A stretch of 64,000 bases of DNA from Strigamia acuminata (GCA_949358305.1 OX442324.1:1663501-1727500); one strand, 5' to 3'. Positions 39,090 to 50,267 are shown, numbered from the stretch's first letter. Made by a program: numbers and translations. Notes: generated from the sequence alone by a model not told the origin.

Positions 39090-40405
39090 TTCATGAATCG
39101 GAACTAAATGGACATTTTATTGAGAAGATTGTTGTACTCCATAGTTTGCGTTCAGCTGTCCTCAAATTATGTCATGACGACAGTGGCTATTTTGATTTTC
39201 TTGCCACTTTGAATCGTGTGAAGTCTACGTATTGGTGAAAAACTATGTGTTCCGATACTAAGGCACACCAAGGCATGTGTTGTTTGCGCAAAGATAAACA
39301 GACGTACTGTTTTAGCAAGTGGACTCATGGGACCTTGTCCGATACCTGAAGTCCCATGGCAGGTTGTGTCGACGGATCATATTGTGGCCCTCCCTGTTAC
39401 GAAGGCAGGCAACAAATAAATTTTGGTACACATAGACCATGCCACTCGTTACATTTTGGCAATGCCTACATGCTCATTGTCATCCAGCGATGTTGTGGAC
39501 ACTATCGCCACCACATAGTTTATATGTATGGTCCGCCGGAAATATACATTTCAGATAACACTCCATGTTTTTTCAGCGAGGAAATTAAGGTTTTTTTTCG
39601 CAAAGTATGGCGTTGAACATACTCCAAGCACTCCATACACAGCACAGTCAAATGGGCTAGTTGAACGCAATCATTTTGGTGGTGTTGAAGAAGATGGCAA
39701 TGGTTGATACAGATGATTGGGATAAGCTATAGCCAGAGACAGTGCTGCGCATCAATCTTGTTCAGCAGAAGACGACAGGTTTCTCCCCCTTTTACCTGTT
39801 GCATGGATACCAGCCATCCATTTCTCATGTCGATGCGATGCAGTTGGGCAGCGTGTCTACAGATGTCGAACGTTTAGAACAGTTAAAGTTTCTCTCGGCA
39901 GATCGCGCTAAGGCCATTGAGAGAATTTGTGAACACCATGATCAGAACAAGGCTCGTTTTGATTTACGTCTGTTGGAAAAAGAGTTTAAACCAGGTGACA
40001 TTGTGTTGTATGATTGGTCCCAAGCTGGAGCTGATAAGTTGACTGAAAGGTTTTTAAGGCCCTTATCGTGTTGAGCGCAAGATTGGCTCTGTGTGTTATT
40101 GTTTACGCAAGATTGGCTCTGTGTGTTATTGTTTACGTACTGTTCAGGCTCCAAGCAAGGTAAAGATTGCTCATATCCAGTTTTTGAGATTGTTACCGGC
40201 TCCCCCTGAGTTGGATAAGCCTCCTCCTCTGTCTACCCTGAGTAGTCCGGCTTCCGAAGACATGGAATCGGTTACCCAAGATGAGTCGTCATCGGTTGTT
40301 GTTCACGAATCGCCTACTGAAGCTTCGAGCCCAGCTAGGACCACCAGAGTTGGTCCCATGATTACAGTGCCTCAAAAATATAAGGACTTTGAAGTGAACT
40401 TTTAA
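39090..40405 (+). pseudogene. pol: Gypsy-C integrase and C-terminal tail, multiply broken
   Basis: Pieces of a gypsy integrase in several frames: zinc block remains (VLHSLRSAVLKLCHDDSGYFDF, about 39130-39210), core remains in 39356-39616 (YGPPEIYISDNTPCF, second D; SEEIKVFF), post-core in 39742-40074 (NLVQQKTTGFSPFYLLHGYQPS, FKPGDIVLYDW), and a tail (ARTTRVGPMITVPQKYKDF) to 40405. The element gttattgtttacg is locally duplicated at about 40080-40140. Stops and frame changes throughout. Confidence 0.75.
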
Positions 40406-40598
40406 GTGGTTTTTTTATTATTATTGTGTTTTGTTATTATAATATTGCATTTACAATTATCTTAGTCATTAAGTATTTAACTTCCTTTATAGTTTTCTCG
40501 TCGTATTTATTAGTTTTTGTTTTTGAGTTTTCATAAGTCATGTTATGACAAGTAAAAACTCCGGCCATGTATCGATAAGTAGTTAGTGCCATCTACTA
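40406..40598. other. AT-rich segment after Gypsy-C
   Basis: Possibly the Gypsy-C 3' untranslated region or LTR start. No partner LTR is in the window, and I see no gene. Confidence 0.3.
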
Positions 40599-41145
40599 GT
40601 GAGTTTGCGGTTGCCAATTGTTCCTTATAGTTATGAGTTACAAGCTCATAATTATAAAAATGGACTTATGACATAACGTAACTCCTCAACTTTTACACTA
40701 TTTTGTAAAATAAGGAAGCCAATCAGATCGCTTAACACTATTTGAAGCTCCTCCCACTATTACAAATGGCGCTGATAGTGCTGATGGAAATTCAAAATGA
40801 CTGCCTGACCTGTTTCAACATTCAGTCTCAATCACAATTTCTTTCTGCCATCGCAAGATAGAAACAACTAAAATCATTTCAGCTAAGCAAATAAATAAAC
40901 TGGAAGACAATTTTATGTTTGAAAAATGTCAAATTAGTAAAACTACAGATTTTCATTTTCTTTTGCATATGGATTTGTTCTACCATTACATGCAAGAGAT
41001 TTGTACTGTTCACATGGTATTTATAAGTATAATTTATAAAATATATTTGTTGTACCGCAAGTGCTTAATCCAAGAAGGAATTATAATCATAATTATGAGC
41101 TTGTAACTCATAATTATAAGGAACAATTGGCAACCGCAAACTCAC
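40599..41145. mobile_element. TA-flanked MITE, copy 2
   Basis: Same family as 7410-7932: TIR gtgagtttgcggttgcc, TA flanks at 40597-40598 and 41146-41147, internal hairpins in each TIR. It is 24 bases longer than copy 1, mainly from an extra segment near 40985-41010. No coding capacity. Confidence 0.87.
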
Positions 41146-41822
41146 TATTATCATTTAATTATAACGCAATTAGCACCATCTGTTGTTCAATTTTGTACTA
41201 TTATTATTAATATCATAACAATAAACATGTCTTCCTTAACTGTTTGTTGTTACATAAGAGCTCGAGGAGAACTGATTAATCTCAATTCTGTTATTCATTA
41301 GAAACCTTCTGTTCCCCCATGTTATCAAGTTTATCATTCTGTGAATGTCATTATGACTTAACGCCATCTAGTGATGATTTATTGAATCAAAATGTATCAA
41401 AATGTGCGTAAAAGTCAGCCAGTGATCGGTACGACTCTACTACGTGGCAATATGAATCTTTTAGTACATACACACTAGATACAAAATCAAGGTGTCCACT
41501 ACCATCATTCAGCAAGGACCAATGTGTGAGAGTTAATAAACGCTTCCAGTGCAGATTTTGCATTTACTCTCACAAAACCTCTACAGTCTATGACCAATCG
41601 ACAGTTTGCAACCGGAATGTTGATGCTAAATTCAAACTGTGCATGCACTTAACACGGCTTTTGTCGAGCATGATGCTCACAGAATAAATAAAGCAATAAT
41701 ATTTCTGTACTATCTGGAAATAATTTTTAATGATGAATTTACTTAATTTTAGCATTATTAGGCCTAATATTTGGTTTTATACTCATAAATAATAACTGGA
41801 AATTGTCTGCAAAGAATGGGAT
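41146..41822. other. Non-coding spacer
   Basis: About 680 bases of AT-rich sequence. Nothing recognised. Confidence 0.4.
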
Positions 41823-43260
41823 CACTGCAAAAAAAATTTTGATTTCCAAAAAAAAAGTCATTGGAAAGTTAATGGTGAAATTTGATAAATTCCAGTTTGG
41901 AAATATAATGAAATGGAAATGGAAAATATTTTATGGAAAGTTGAATTTCTGTAAATTTCGAACACTGAAAGATGATGTTGCAAGTTATTGTAATTGTATG
42001 GAAAGTTAATGTAAACTAGATTTGGAAATTTGAATTTCCATTCATTCCACAAGCCTAGAAATTAATGACTAAAGATCCTATGTTTCCAGCTTGTAAAATG
42101 TATGGGTTTATCACCAGATGACAAATATAATTCAAAACTAGAAAATTTATATTTATTAAATATGGGATTGGTTTTATCATTTGCACTTCAACGAATAATT
42201 AGATTATTATTGTTGGAGTTAAATGAAATAAAAAGTTGACACAAATTTTGTAGTGTAACATTTATATTTGATTCTAGAATTTGTTACACCATCGTTTCGA
42301 TGCGAGTTTTTATCACTGCCTTCAGTTGATTTTGCTCATTTTTTGTGTTGAGGCTATGATCATAGCTTGGTTTATGAATTCAGGATTCAAGATAATTGGA
42401 TTCAGGATTTATGAATTCAGGATTTAGGAATGAATTCAGGATTTAGAAATGAATTCAGGATTTAGGAATGAATTCAGGATTTAGAAATGAATTCAGGATT
42501 TAGGAATGAATTCAGGATTTAGGAATGAATTCAGGATTTAGGAATGAATTCAGGATTCAGGAATGAATTCAGAATTTAGGAATGAATTCAGGATTCATGA
42601 ATGAATTCAGGATTCATGAATGAATTCAGGATTCAGGAATGAATTCAGGATTCAGGAATGAATTCAGAATTTAAGAATGAATTCAGAATTTAAGAATGAA
42701 TTCAGAATTTAAGAATGAATTCAGGATTTATGAATGAATTTAGGATTTAAGAATGAATTCAGGATTTAGAATTCAGGATTCAAGAATGAATTCAGGATTT
42801 AAAATTCAGGATTCAGGAATGAATTCAGGATTTAGGATTCAGGATTCAGGATTCAGGATTCAAGAATGAATTCAGGATGTATTAAATTTTTATGAAAATT
42901 TCTAGGGTTTTATTTTTATGAGATTTATTTTTAGATTTAACTTATTTAGAATTTTTATTCAAAAAGAAATATCAAATTTTATATTTGGAAAGTTGTTATT
43001 TACTGATGGGAAACTCATATTTTACATTTGGAAATCATAACTTTACTGGTTGAGAAATATGTGTTTAACTGTTTGGAAATGTAATACAGTACATCATGCT
43101 ATGAAAAGTCGTTTGGAAACGGTTGCATTCAGTGTTGGAAAGTCATTGGAAATTTGATGTTGTATACAATTTGGAAATATAACTTTCGGGTTTGGAAATT
43201 TTACATTTAGTTATATTTCCAAAATATTTTATGAACGAAAATCTAATTTTTTTTGCAGTG
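41823..43260. mobile_element. CACTA/CMC-like non-autonomous element, copy 1
   Basis: Ends cactgcaaaaaaaat ... attttttttgcagtg, flanked by a 3-bp duplication gat. Terminal CACTG, a 3-bp TSD and many subterminal ttggaaa / tttccaa words fit the CACTA-Mirage-Chapaev group (inference). It carries a gaattcaggattt-type repeat block. No transposase. An inverted relative lies at 48071-50193. Confidence 0.75.
42376..42890. repeat. gaattcaggatt(t/c) short tandem block
   Basis: About 500 bases built of a roughly 19-bp unit (aggaatgaattcaggattt) with many one-base variants and some shorter 7-bp variants (aggattc). The related element at 48470-48680 has the same block, inverted and shorter, so the block belongs to the transposon and its length varies. 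Confidence 0.9.
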
Positions 43261-44020
43261 GATGCGCAGTATAAATTTAGCATCAAGATACCGGACGCAA
43301 ACGGTAGAAGGTTTCGCCTCTCTCATGATTAGCATGCAGAGAGCAGCATGCACTGAGTAGCAATCTTCAATGATCCCTGTAGCTTTTCATTTATTTATTA
43401 ATTCTTTAAGAGTATTTGTATGGGCTTCTTGAAGTCTGTACAGACACCAACTAACTGGAATGTCGTGAGATTTTATGTTCAATTTTGTCTGTACAGCCCA
43501 ATCCGAATATGTCTCCCGCAAATATATCACGATATTCATTTATCAAATTGATCATTAAATCTTTAGTTTTCCCCTCTAGGTGTTTTACTGTATACCAAAG
43601 TCATCCACAGATATGGGGCCGACCATAAATTATGTAACGCATGTTTTTGGATTTTTAGACTCCCTCATTCCCTGTAACTGTAGGAATATGGGTGATTTTT
43701 CTCTCATATTTGGCCTTTTCTTTGCCAGGACATAGTTCCTGATTACTTATTTGTTATTCTTGACATTTGTTCACTTAGCCAGCATGGTGCCATAATGCTT
43801 TTATTATGTATACATGCAGCACCGTGCATACTCTATTTCTCTAGTGGGAATGTTTGCCACTAGAATATCTCTTTTCTCTCACTTCTCACTTCTCTATGCT
43901 TTTTCATGCAGCCAAGATGGCAGCCTCCAAACTCACGTACCGTATATCTTTCATTAGCGCCCCCATTAAAATTTGCCCGGCACGCTAATCGAGGGCGGCG
44001 CGCTAACCGAAGGAGCCGGA
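43261..44020. other. Non-coding spacer
   Basis: Mixed low-complexity sequence. No gene recognised. Confidence 0.4.
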
Positions 44021-44470
44021 TCACTCCTTATTAGCGAATCTCATTTTAGCAAATTTAAATTTTTTAAACCCATTGGATACAGTTTAGTGAAGCCCGTTTT
44101 AGCAAAGACTCGTTTTAGCAAAAAAAATGAATTCCCGCTGGAAAATTACTACTACTACACAATTACTACTACAACTCGAGACCGTTTTTCCGGCGATTTT
44201 GTCGATTTGCGCGTAATTTTCGGCCTGTTTTGTGGCGTTTTCGTCCGTTTTTCGGCCGGTTTCGTCGGTTTCTGCGTAGATTTCGCTCGTTTTTGCGGAG
44301 TTGTCGTTTGCTTCACCGGCGTTGTTTTAGCGATTTTCACTTTAGCAAATCCCATTTTAGTGATCACATCGTTTTAGCGAATTTTTGGGCGCTAAAACGA
44401 GGTATTCGCTAAAACAAGTCGTCGCTAAAATGGATTCGCTAAAGTGAGATTCGCTAAAACAAAGTGCACT
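44021..44470. repeat. TTTTAGCRAA-rich element with imperfect terminal inverted repeats
   Basis: The left end (cactccttattagcgaatct) and the right end read backwards (cactttgttttagcgaatct) match imperfectly. The words tttagcgaa / ttagcaaa and their complements occur more than ten times. The internal ORF at 43973-44377 is repetitive, without a known domain. Probably a foldback-type non-autonomous element. Confidence 0.5.
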
Positions 44471-44491
44471 CGAAGGAGCGGCTTATTTACA

Positions 44492-44541
44492 TGTTCAAAA
44501 AACCCAGCATTGGCCAATTGGCCGATGCTGGGTTTTTTGAA
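44492..44541. repeat. 50-bp near-perfect palindrome
   Basis: gttcaaaaaacccagcat and its complement atgctgggttttttgaac flank the centre tggccaattggcc, with a single mismatch in the stem. Transcribed on either strand it would form a long hairpin. Confidence 0.9.
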
Positions 44542-45028
44542 CGTATTTGAACGAAAAACAGCAAAAAAGGATTACGAATGAAACGTCTTCCATACATTTT
44601 GGTACTTTTCTGCTGAAACATATGCAAAACGTTTTGCCCCCGCGCATTGTTTGAGGTCCGCCTGCTGTACAGGGTGAACAAAAAGTCTGTTCCCCTCAAA
44701 TATTTCCTGAGCAATTGCATCTAGGCCAACTTTGATGAAGCGATCGTATAGGAAGTTGGGTAAGAGCAATCCAATGATGTCATCAATTTGACCTTAATGG
44801 CTATTTTCAAGGTCATGGATTTGCTAACTTCTAAACCAATCAGGTTAGAGCAAAAACGTCAATTACAAAGTTGTAGAGGACCGTCAAATTAGTACTATCC
44901 AACTTATCTTAGTCATCTTAAGTTAAATGTTTTCTTTTTAAAAAGGAGACAAATCAGAAAAAAAATCAGCAAACTGAAATTTTTTAACACTCAGAGGCAT
45001 AAGGATAAAATGTGCCGTTCTGGTTTAA

Positions 45029-45491
45029 CCTTCCCATAGCCATGGTCTGTCAGAAAAATAACAAAAGTAGTAAAATAACTATAACTGTTTTTTTTCTGAA
45101 AATTAATCTAGGGGACCAGTTTTAATTCCTCCAAAAATATTTTCTTTAAATTTATAATAACAAATTTCTAACGTTATTTCGATTAGGAATAAGTTAAACT
45201 CACAATAAGTATAATATTTACAACATAAAACACCATTACGTGAGCGCCGTACACTGTTTTGCCACTTTTTAGCACTAGGCGGAATATTGAAACAATTCTG
45301 CGCATGTGCACAATCTTAATTCTCCAGGTGCAATCACATTTTTCCTGGCCTCAGCACATGTCAAACCAGAAAAAATGTGATTGCACCAGGAGAAATAAGA
45401 TTCTGCACATGCGCAGAAGCATTTTAAAAGAAGGCCGATTTGACCAACCACAGCTAGAAACGTGTGGTAGCCAGGCTTGGCTATGGGAAGG
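45029..45491. mobile_element. piggyBac-like MITE with internal foldback
   Basis: Exact 14-bp TIRs CCTTCCCATAGCCA / TGGCTATGGGAAGG flanked by TTAA (45025-45028 and 45492-45495), the piggyBac target duplication. It is 463 bp with no coding sequence. It contains the long hairpin 45294-45420. It is nested in the Tc1/mariner-like element. Confidence 0.85.
45294..45420. repeat. Foldback with roughly 48-bp arms
   Basis: The arm ttctgcgcatgtgcacaatc ... gtgcaatcacattttt is mirrored by aaaaaatgtgattgcacc ... cacatgcgcagaa, with few mismatches and a loop of about 30 bases. It would form a hairpin in RNA or single-stranded DNA. Confidence 0.85.
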
Positions 45492-45495
45492 TTAA

Positions 45496-46657
45496 GCCAT
45501 TACTAAAAAAAATATAAAATTTCCAAGCATTTTCATGTTGGAAATTGATATTGAAAAAATATCGACATATTTCCAAACTTCTGAAAATTAGTAGTAAATC
45601 CTAGAGATGAAAACTAATATTTCCAATAAGTTGTAAATCTTTTGAATAAAATGTTGTTTCCAATCAGTTTTCTTTCAGATGGAAATGTGTTGTAAATGTC
45701 TGAAATGAAATCTTGTCATTTCACAATGATTGTAAAAATAATGTAGAAGCAAAAAAATACATGAAATTTAAATCCAGCATTTAAACATCTGAAATATAAC
45801 GAGAACAAGATAAAATACAGTCAGAAACAAGAAAAATGAATCAAATTTGAACTCAGAACAGAAACTAATGGTTAAAAAATGGTTAAAATTTGAACCGATG
45901 GACACAATATGGAATTGACCAACCAGGGCGCAGGATCGAAAATATACATGTCTCGTCGATGAAACGTACCGCCGTCGATGAAACAAACTGTCTTCCTCAC
46001 TTAAAATCCAATAAATGTCAAACAATATATATATCAAATTGACTGCTTGAGAATTCAAAATCATTTAACAAAGAAGTAACTATACTGTATATGGGAAGTT
46101 ATACATTTAATTATCATAAGCCACGTTAGCCTGGTGGATAGAGCAGTGGTCTTCAAAACAAAGGGTCCCAGGTTCAGATCTAGGAATGGGTAGGATAAGT
46201 TATGAAGAAAACTGAAAGGTTAAGTTAAATAAAAATAAAATCTCTTAAAACATACAAATTGTGTTGATATCAATGAAAACTAATTGCAAAATGATGTTTG
46301 TAAAGAAATCAAACAGTTCAAATAAAAAAAAGAAATTTGAGTCAATGTACTTGTATTTAAAATTTTAAAAATGAAGGATAGTATGTTTTTTGGTGTTGGT
46401 AGAAAAGTTGAAAATATATTGGAAATATATTGGAAATAGATTGTAAAATTTCAAAATTTCAAAATTGAAAATGCTTGTAAAGTTATTGTAAAAAAAAGTC
46501 ATGGAAATGGTCTCTTTCCAAGATTGTAAATACATGTATGTCGAGAAAAAACTAATTTTTAATTGATCGTAAATCTAATTTACAAAGTTGTAAAATTCAT
46601 CTACCTTAAAATTTACAATTCTTTACAAATGAGTAAATCTGCTTTTTTTCCAGTGTT
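45496..46657. repeat. Degenerate repeat with ttggaaa/ttgtaaa words, possible CACTA-like relative
   Basis: Composition and words (ggaaattg, ttgtaaaat, tttccaa) resemble the CACTA-like elements, and the right end reads tttttttccagtg. A matching left terminus was not found. It contains the tRNA-derived sequence at about 46122-46195. No gene. Confidence 0.4.
46122..46195 (+). repeat. tRNA-derived sequence (SINE head or tRNA pseudogene)
   Basis: gttagcctggtggatagagc resembles an A box / D arm, and ggttcagatct, about 35 bases downstream, resembles the B box (GGTTCGANTCC with changes). T-stem pairing is 4 of 5; the anticodon stem is degenerate. A working tRNA is unlikely. Confidence 0.5.
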
Positions 46658-47727
46658 ACGGATTTATGAACAATTTTTAAGTTGATTGGGTAAAGCGCCA
46701 TTTAGTTTGTTTTTAGTTCGGAACTAATTTTATAGAGGGCGTAATGCCTAAACAATAAAAATAAAAAGATTTGAGCCATCTGGAGGTGGTTTTAATCACT
46801 ACTGGTAAATGCAAAAAGCTGTTCACTGAAGCGCTGTTTACAAATGCAGCAAAGCCAGCTTAAAAGTTATGCTGGAGTTTTAAGGGGCAGAAAATTTCCA
46901 AGTTGAATATTTAATTAAATAAATGATGAATCATTAAAAATTTCATCTGAGATTTAATTTATTATCAGATAAACAAAGTCACAAATTTTCAAAGGTAATA
47001 TACCGAGCGCGACATGTAATTGTCGGGATAATTAGGTCAGCACGAATCTTATCTGACAAGAAGATGAGTGCTGACCTAATCCCAAGCGCGAGGTGTATTT
47101 GATACAAGAATTTATCGATAGAAACTAACGTAGATCATCAATCGTATCAAAACTGGCCTCACCCCATCGCAAAGAGACGGCTGCCATGATGCTTGGTTTG
47201 TAAAGCAACAACAATCGTTTTGCCGACTAATCCCGATGCGCGTAACAAACCGCATTTGACGTTTGATGCTTGGTTCGTAAAGGCCTCACCGGGGGGTGTC
47301 AGCACCAGAAATATTGACCGGAAAAAGTGGAAAGAGTGCATGGCACAAGGAGTTTCTTCCCGGTAAGCACCAACCAGATGTCAAAAGCGGTTTGTTACGC
47401 GCCTCGGGATTGGTCGGGAGAACGATTGTTGTTTTGTTAGGCCTAATCTCATTCGCAGCTATTTATAGCCCAAGCTAGTGGTAAATTCTCAGCAAAAAAA
47501 ATTCATAGGAAAAAATTTTCCTATTCAAGAAAAAGCTTGTCCATAAATCATACAATTGTAGCCAAGAGTTAATCTTGTGATAAAATAATTATTGAGGCAT
47601 TAAAAAAAAACAGTGGTTTTTCTTGTTTACTTGCATAATGATGCACATTTGAATATGTTTATTTAAGTAATTCAGTATTTTTGTGATAGAAATTTAAGTT
47701 TTGTCACAATGGCTGGCTTTATTTCAG
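46658..47727. other. Non-coding interior of the Tc1/mariner-like element
   Basis: No transposase or other gene. Holds a hairpin at 47031-47080 (13-bp arms attaggtcagcac / gtgctgacctaat) and a longer inverted repeat at 47205-47445. Confidence 0.6.
47205..47445. repeat. Inverted repeat with about 62-bp arms
   Basis: Arm 47205-47270 (contains gcgcgtaacaaaccgc) is mirrored at about 47383-47445 (gcggtttgttacgcgc), with a spacer near 110 bases that includes a partial second copy of the gatgcttggtt segment. Confidence 0.8.
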
Positions 47728-48070
47728 CTGATTTGTCTCCTTTTTAAAAGGAAAACATTTAACTTAAGATGAGTAAGATAAGTTGGATAGTACTAATTTG
47801 ATCGTGCTCTACAACTTTGTAATTGACTTTTTTGCTCTAACCTCATTGGTTTAGAAGTGAAAATGGTTTTCAAAGTCAAATTTGATGACATCATTGGATT
47901 GCTCTGATCGAACTTCCTATATGATTGCTTCATCAAAGTTGGCCTAGATGCAATTGCTGAGGAAATATTTGAAGGGAACAGACTTTTGATTCACCCTGTA
48001 TACCGGCGATTTTTTCTCTGCGCGTTAATCGAGGTCCGCGGGCAAATAGAGACCCGCGGACAAATGGAAG

Positions 48071-50193
48071 CACTGCAAAAAAAATTAGATTTTCGTTCAT
48101 GAAATATTTTGGAAATATAACTGAAATGCGATATTTCCAAACCCGAAAGTTATATATTCCAAATTGTACAAACTTCAAATTTCCAATGTCTTTCCAACAC
48201 TGAATGCAACCGTTTCCATACTACTTTTCATAGCATGATATATTATATTTCCAAACAGTTAAACACATATTTCTCAACCTGTAAAGTTAAGATTTCCAAA
48301 TGTGAAATATGAGTTTTCCATCAATAAATAACAACTTTCCAAATATAAAATTTGATATTTCTTTTTTGATAAAAATTTTAAATAAGTTAAATCTCAAAAT
48401 AAATCTCATAAAAATAAATCCCTAAAATTTCCCTAAAATTTCAATGCATCCTGAAAATATGCAGAGGATTCATTCTTGAATCCCAAATTCTGAATCCTGA
48501 ATCCCAAATTCTGAATCCTGAATCCCAAATTCTGAATTTGTTTCTGAATCCTGAATCCCAAATTCTGAATTTGTTTCTGAATCCTGAATCATAAATTCTG
48601 AATTCATAAATCCTGAATCCAATAACCTTGAATTCTGAATTCTTAAATCCTGAATCCAATAATCTTGAATCCTGAATACATAAACTAAGGCTATGATAAT
48701 AGCCTCAATACAAAAAATTAGCAAAATCAACTGAAGGCAGTGATAGAAACTCGCATTGATATGATGGTGTAACAAATTTTAGAATCAAATTAAAATGTTA
48801 CACTACAAGATTTCTGTCAACTTTTTAATTTATCTAACCCTAAGAATAATAATCTAATTATTTGTTGACGTACAAATGATAAAACCAATCCCATATTTAA
48901 ACAATATAAATTTTGAATTAGTTTTTAATTATTTTCGCCATCTGGTGATAAACCCATACATTTTACAAGCTGGAAACTGTAGCCAGCAGGTCGCCGTGAC
49001 CGTTGCTGGTGGCTGAGCATCGTAGGAAAAGGAGCTGACAAACAGACATCTGAACTAAATCGGAAATTAGAAACAATAATACGTGAGTTCGGCGGGCAAA
49101 ATCAAGGTTCTAATCGGGAAAGTGGGATCGGGAGCGAGTAACACCCAAAATGGCGGACGAGCCAGACGTGACTCGCACCAAGACGACGAATCGGGCTGCT
49201 GGCGGAACGAAGAGGCAGGAATCGACGAAATCAAACAGTGGAATCGAAAGGCAGGTAGGTGATGAACTTTATTGGTTGGTTGAACGGACGCAAAACGTTC
49301 TTTTATTCTATTTGCAGGCTTGGAACGGGCAGAACCGAAGAGCGCTGATCGCTCCAGGAGCGAGCGCTCGATATCGAGCAGACAACGACGCGAGCGAGCC
49401 GTTCCCGGAGTCGCCACGGAGTCAGATGAGTTCTAAATTAATGTCCAGCCAAGGTAATAAAATTAAAAAGGCTCGTTACTCGTTTCAGGGAGCAAAGAAA
49501 ACCCGAAACCCGATTAGCGGCCATTACGAGGCGGAAAACGAGAGACAAGACCGACCCGATCACGGCCCACGACAAGCAGCGAGCGGAACCGGTAAAAACA
49601 AAATTAAAATCTGAATCTAGCAAATAACTTTGTAAAACTAAACACTATAATTGCAGGAAAGACGGTAAATTTAAAGCAGGTGCGTAATTAATTCGAGAAC
49701 TGTCACAAACAACTAATTGGTTTGACTACAACTTTTCTATTTTTCCATTCAGAAAATGAGACGAGAATGTGTTGGAAAGCACATTACTTCAAGAGTGAAA
49801 AACAGCTAAAGATTCCAGTTGAGAGAGGATCGCTTGCAACAAAACATAGGATCTTTAGTCATTAATTTTTAGGCTTGTAAAATGAATGGAAATACAAATT
49901 TCCAAATCTAATTTACATTAACTTTCCATACAATTACAATAATTTGCAACATCATTTTTCAGTGTGGAAAATCTACAGAAATTTAAATTTCCAAACCTAA
50001 TTTACAAGAGCTTTCCATACATTTAACAAAAACTTACAACATCATCTTTCAGTGTTGGAAATTTACAGAAATTCAACTTTCAGTAAAATATTTCCTGTTT
50101 TCTTTCCATTATATTTCCAAACTGGAATTTATCCAATTTCACTATTAACTTTCCAATGACTTTTTTTTTGGAAATTCAAAATTTTTTGCAGTG
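48071..50193. mobile_element. CACTA/CMC-like element, copy 2, with a gene-like insert
   Basis: Ends cactgcaaaaaaaatt ... ttttttgcagtg with a 3-bp duplication aag. Its outer parts are the inverted counterpart of 41823-43260, including the gaattc...ggatt block (48470-48680). Between about 48985 and 49860 it has GC-rich sequence absent from copy 1, arranged like exons and introns. Confidence 0.75.
49150..49810 (+). other. Gene-like exon series inside the CACTA-like element (possible captured host fragment)
   Basis: ATG at 49150 in the context acccaaaATGGCGGACGAG opens a 35-codon exon (49150-49254). It is followed by GTAGGT ... TTTGCAG (49255-49317, 63 bp). The second exon from 49318 is charged and CG-rich; it may run to 49591 (intron 49592-49656, GTAAAA ... 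TTGCAG) or contain another GT-AG segment (49454-49488, only 35 bp). A 23-base exon and a further GT-AG intron (49680-49752) follow. No known domain is visible. Capture of a host 5' gene part by the transposon is inference; an internal transposon gene is the alternative. Confidence 0.45.
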
Positions 50194-50267
50194 AAGGTAT
50201 ACGGTAAAGCATTACTTAATTTATGGACGGCCCCTATGTCAGTCTTGCATGCCGACATACAGTAATT

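Larger units (their letters stand above)
12260..40405 (+). mobile_element. Gypsy-C, degenerate Ty3/gypsy element, outermost host of the nest
   Basis: Protease, RT, RNase H and integrase remains on the plus strand, in gypsy order. They are split at 13224/37703 by Copia-3 (TSD attat) and again at about 38505-39040 by an unidentified insertion. The 5' part (LTR, gag) is missing. Many stops and frameshifts mark it as the oldest layer. Confidence 0.8.
44670..47998. mobile_element. 3.3-kb Tc1/mariner-like element with roughly 280-bp TIRs
   Basis: Starts cagggtgaacaaaaagtctg and ends with the inverted relative (cagacttttgattcaccctg), TA on both sides (44668-44669 and 47999-48000). The left TIR is 44670-44957, the right 47728-47998, similar throughout. 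The CAGGG...AAAGT terminus fits IS630-Tc1-mariner. No transposase is visible; the interior is filled with other repeats. Confidence 0.8.

Noticed and set aside
44492-44541. Rho-independent terminator.
   Set aside because: A bacterial signal class; the context is eukaryotic transposon DNA.
46122-46195. A functional tRNA gene.
   Set aside because: Anticodon stem does not pair and the B box is degenerate; it is better read as a tRNA-derived repeat.
48441-48775. Repetitive minus-strand frames (FRIWDSGF type) as a structural protein.
   Set aside because: They are translations of the gaattcaggatt tandem block inside a non-coding transposon.
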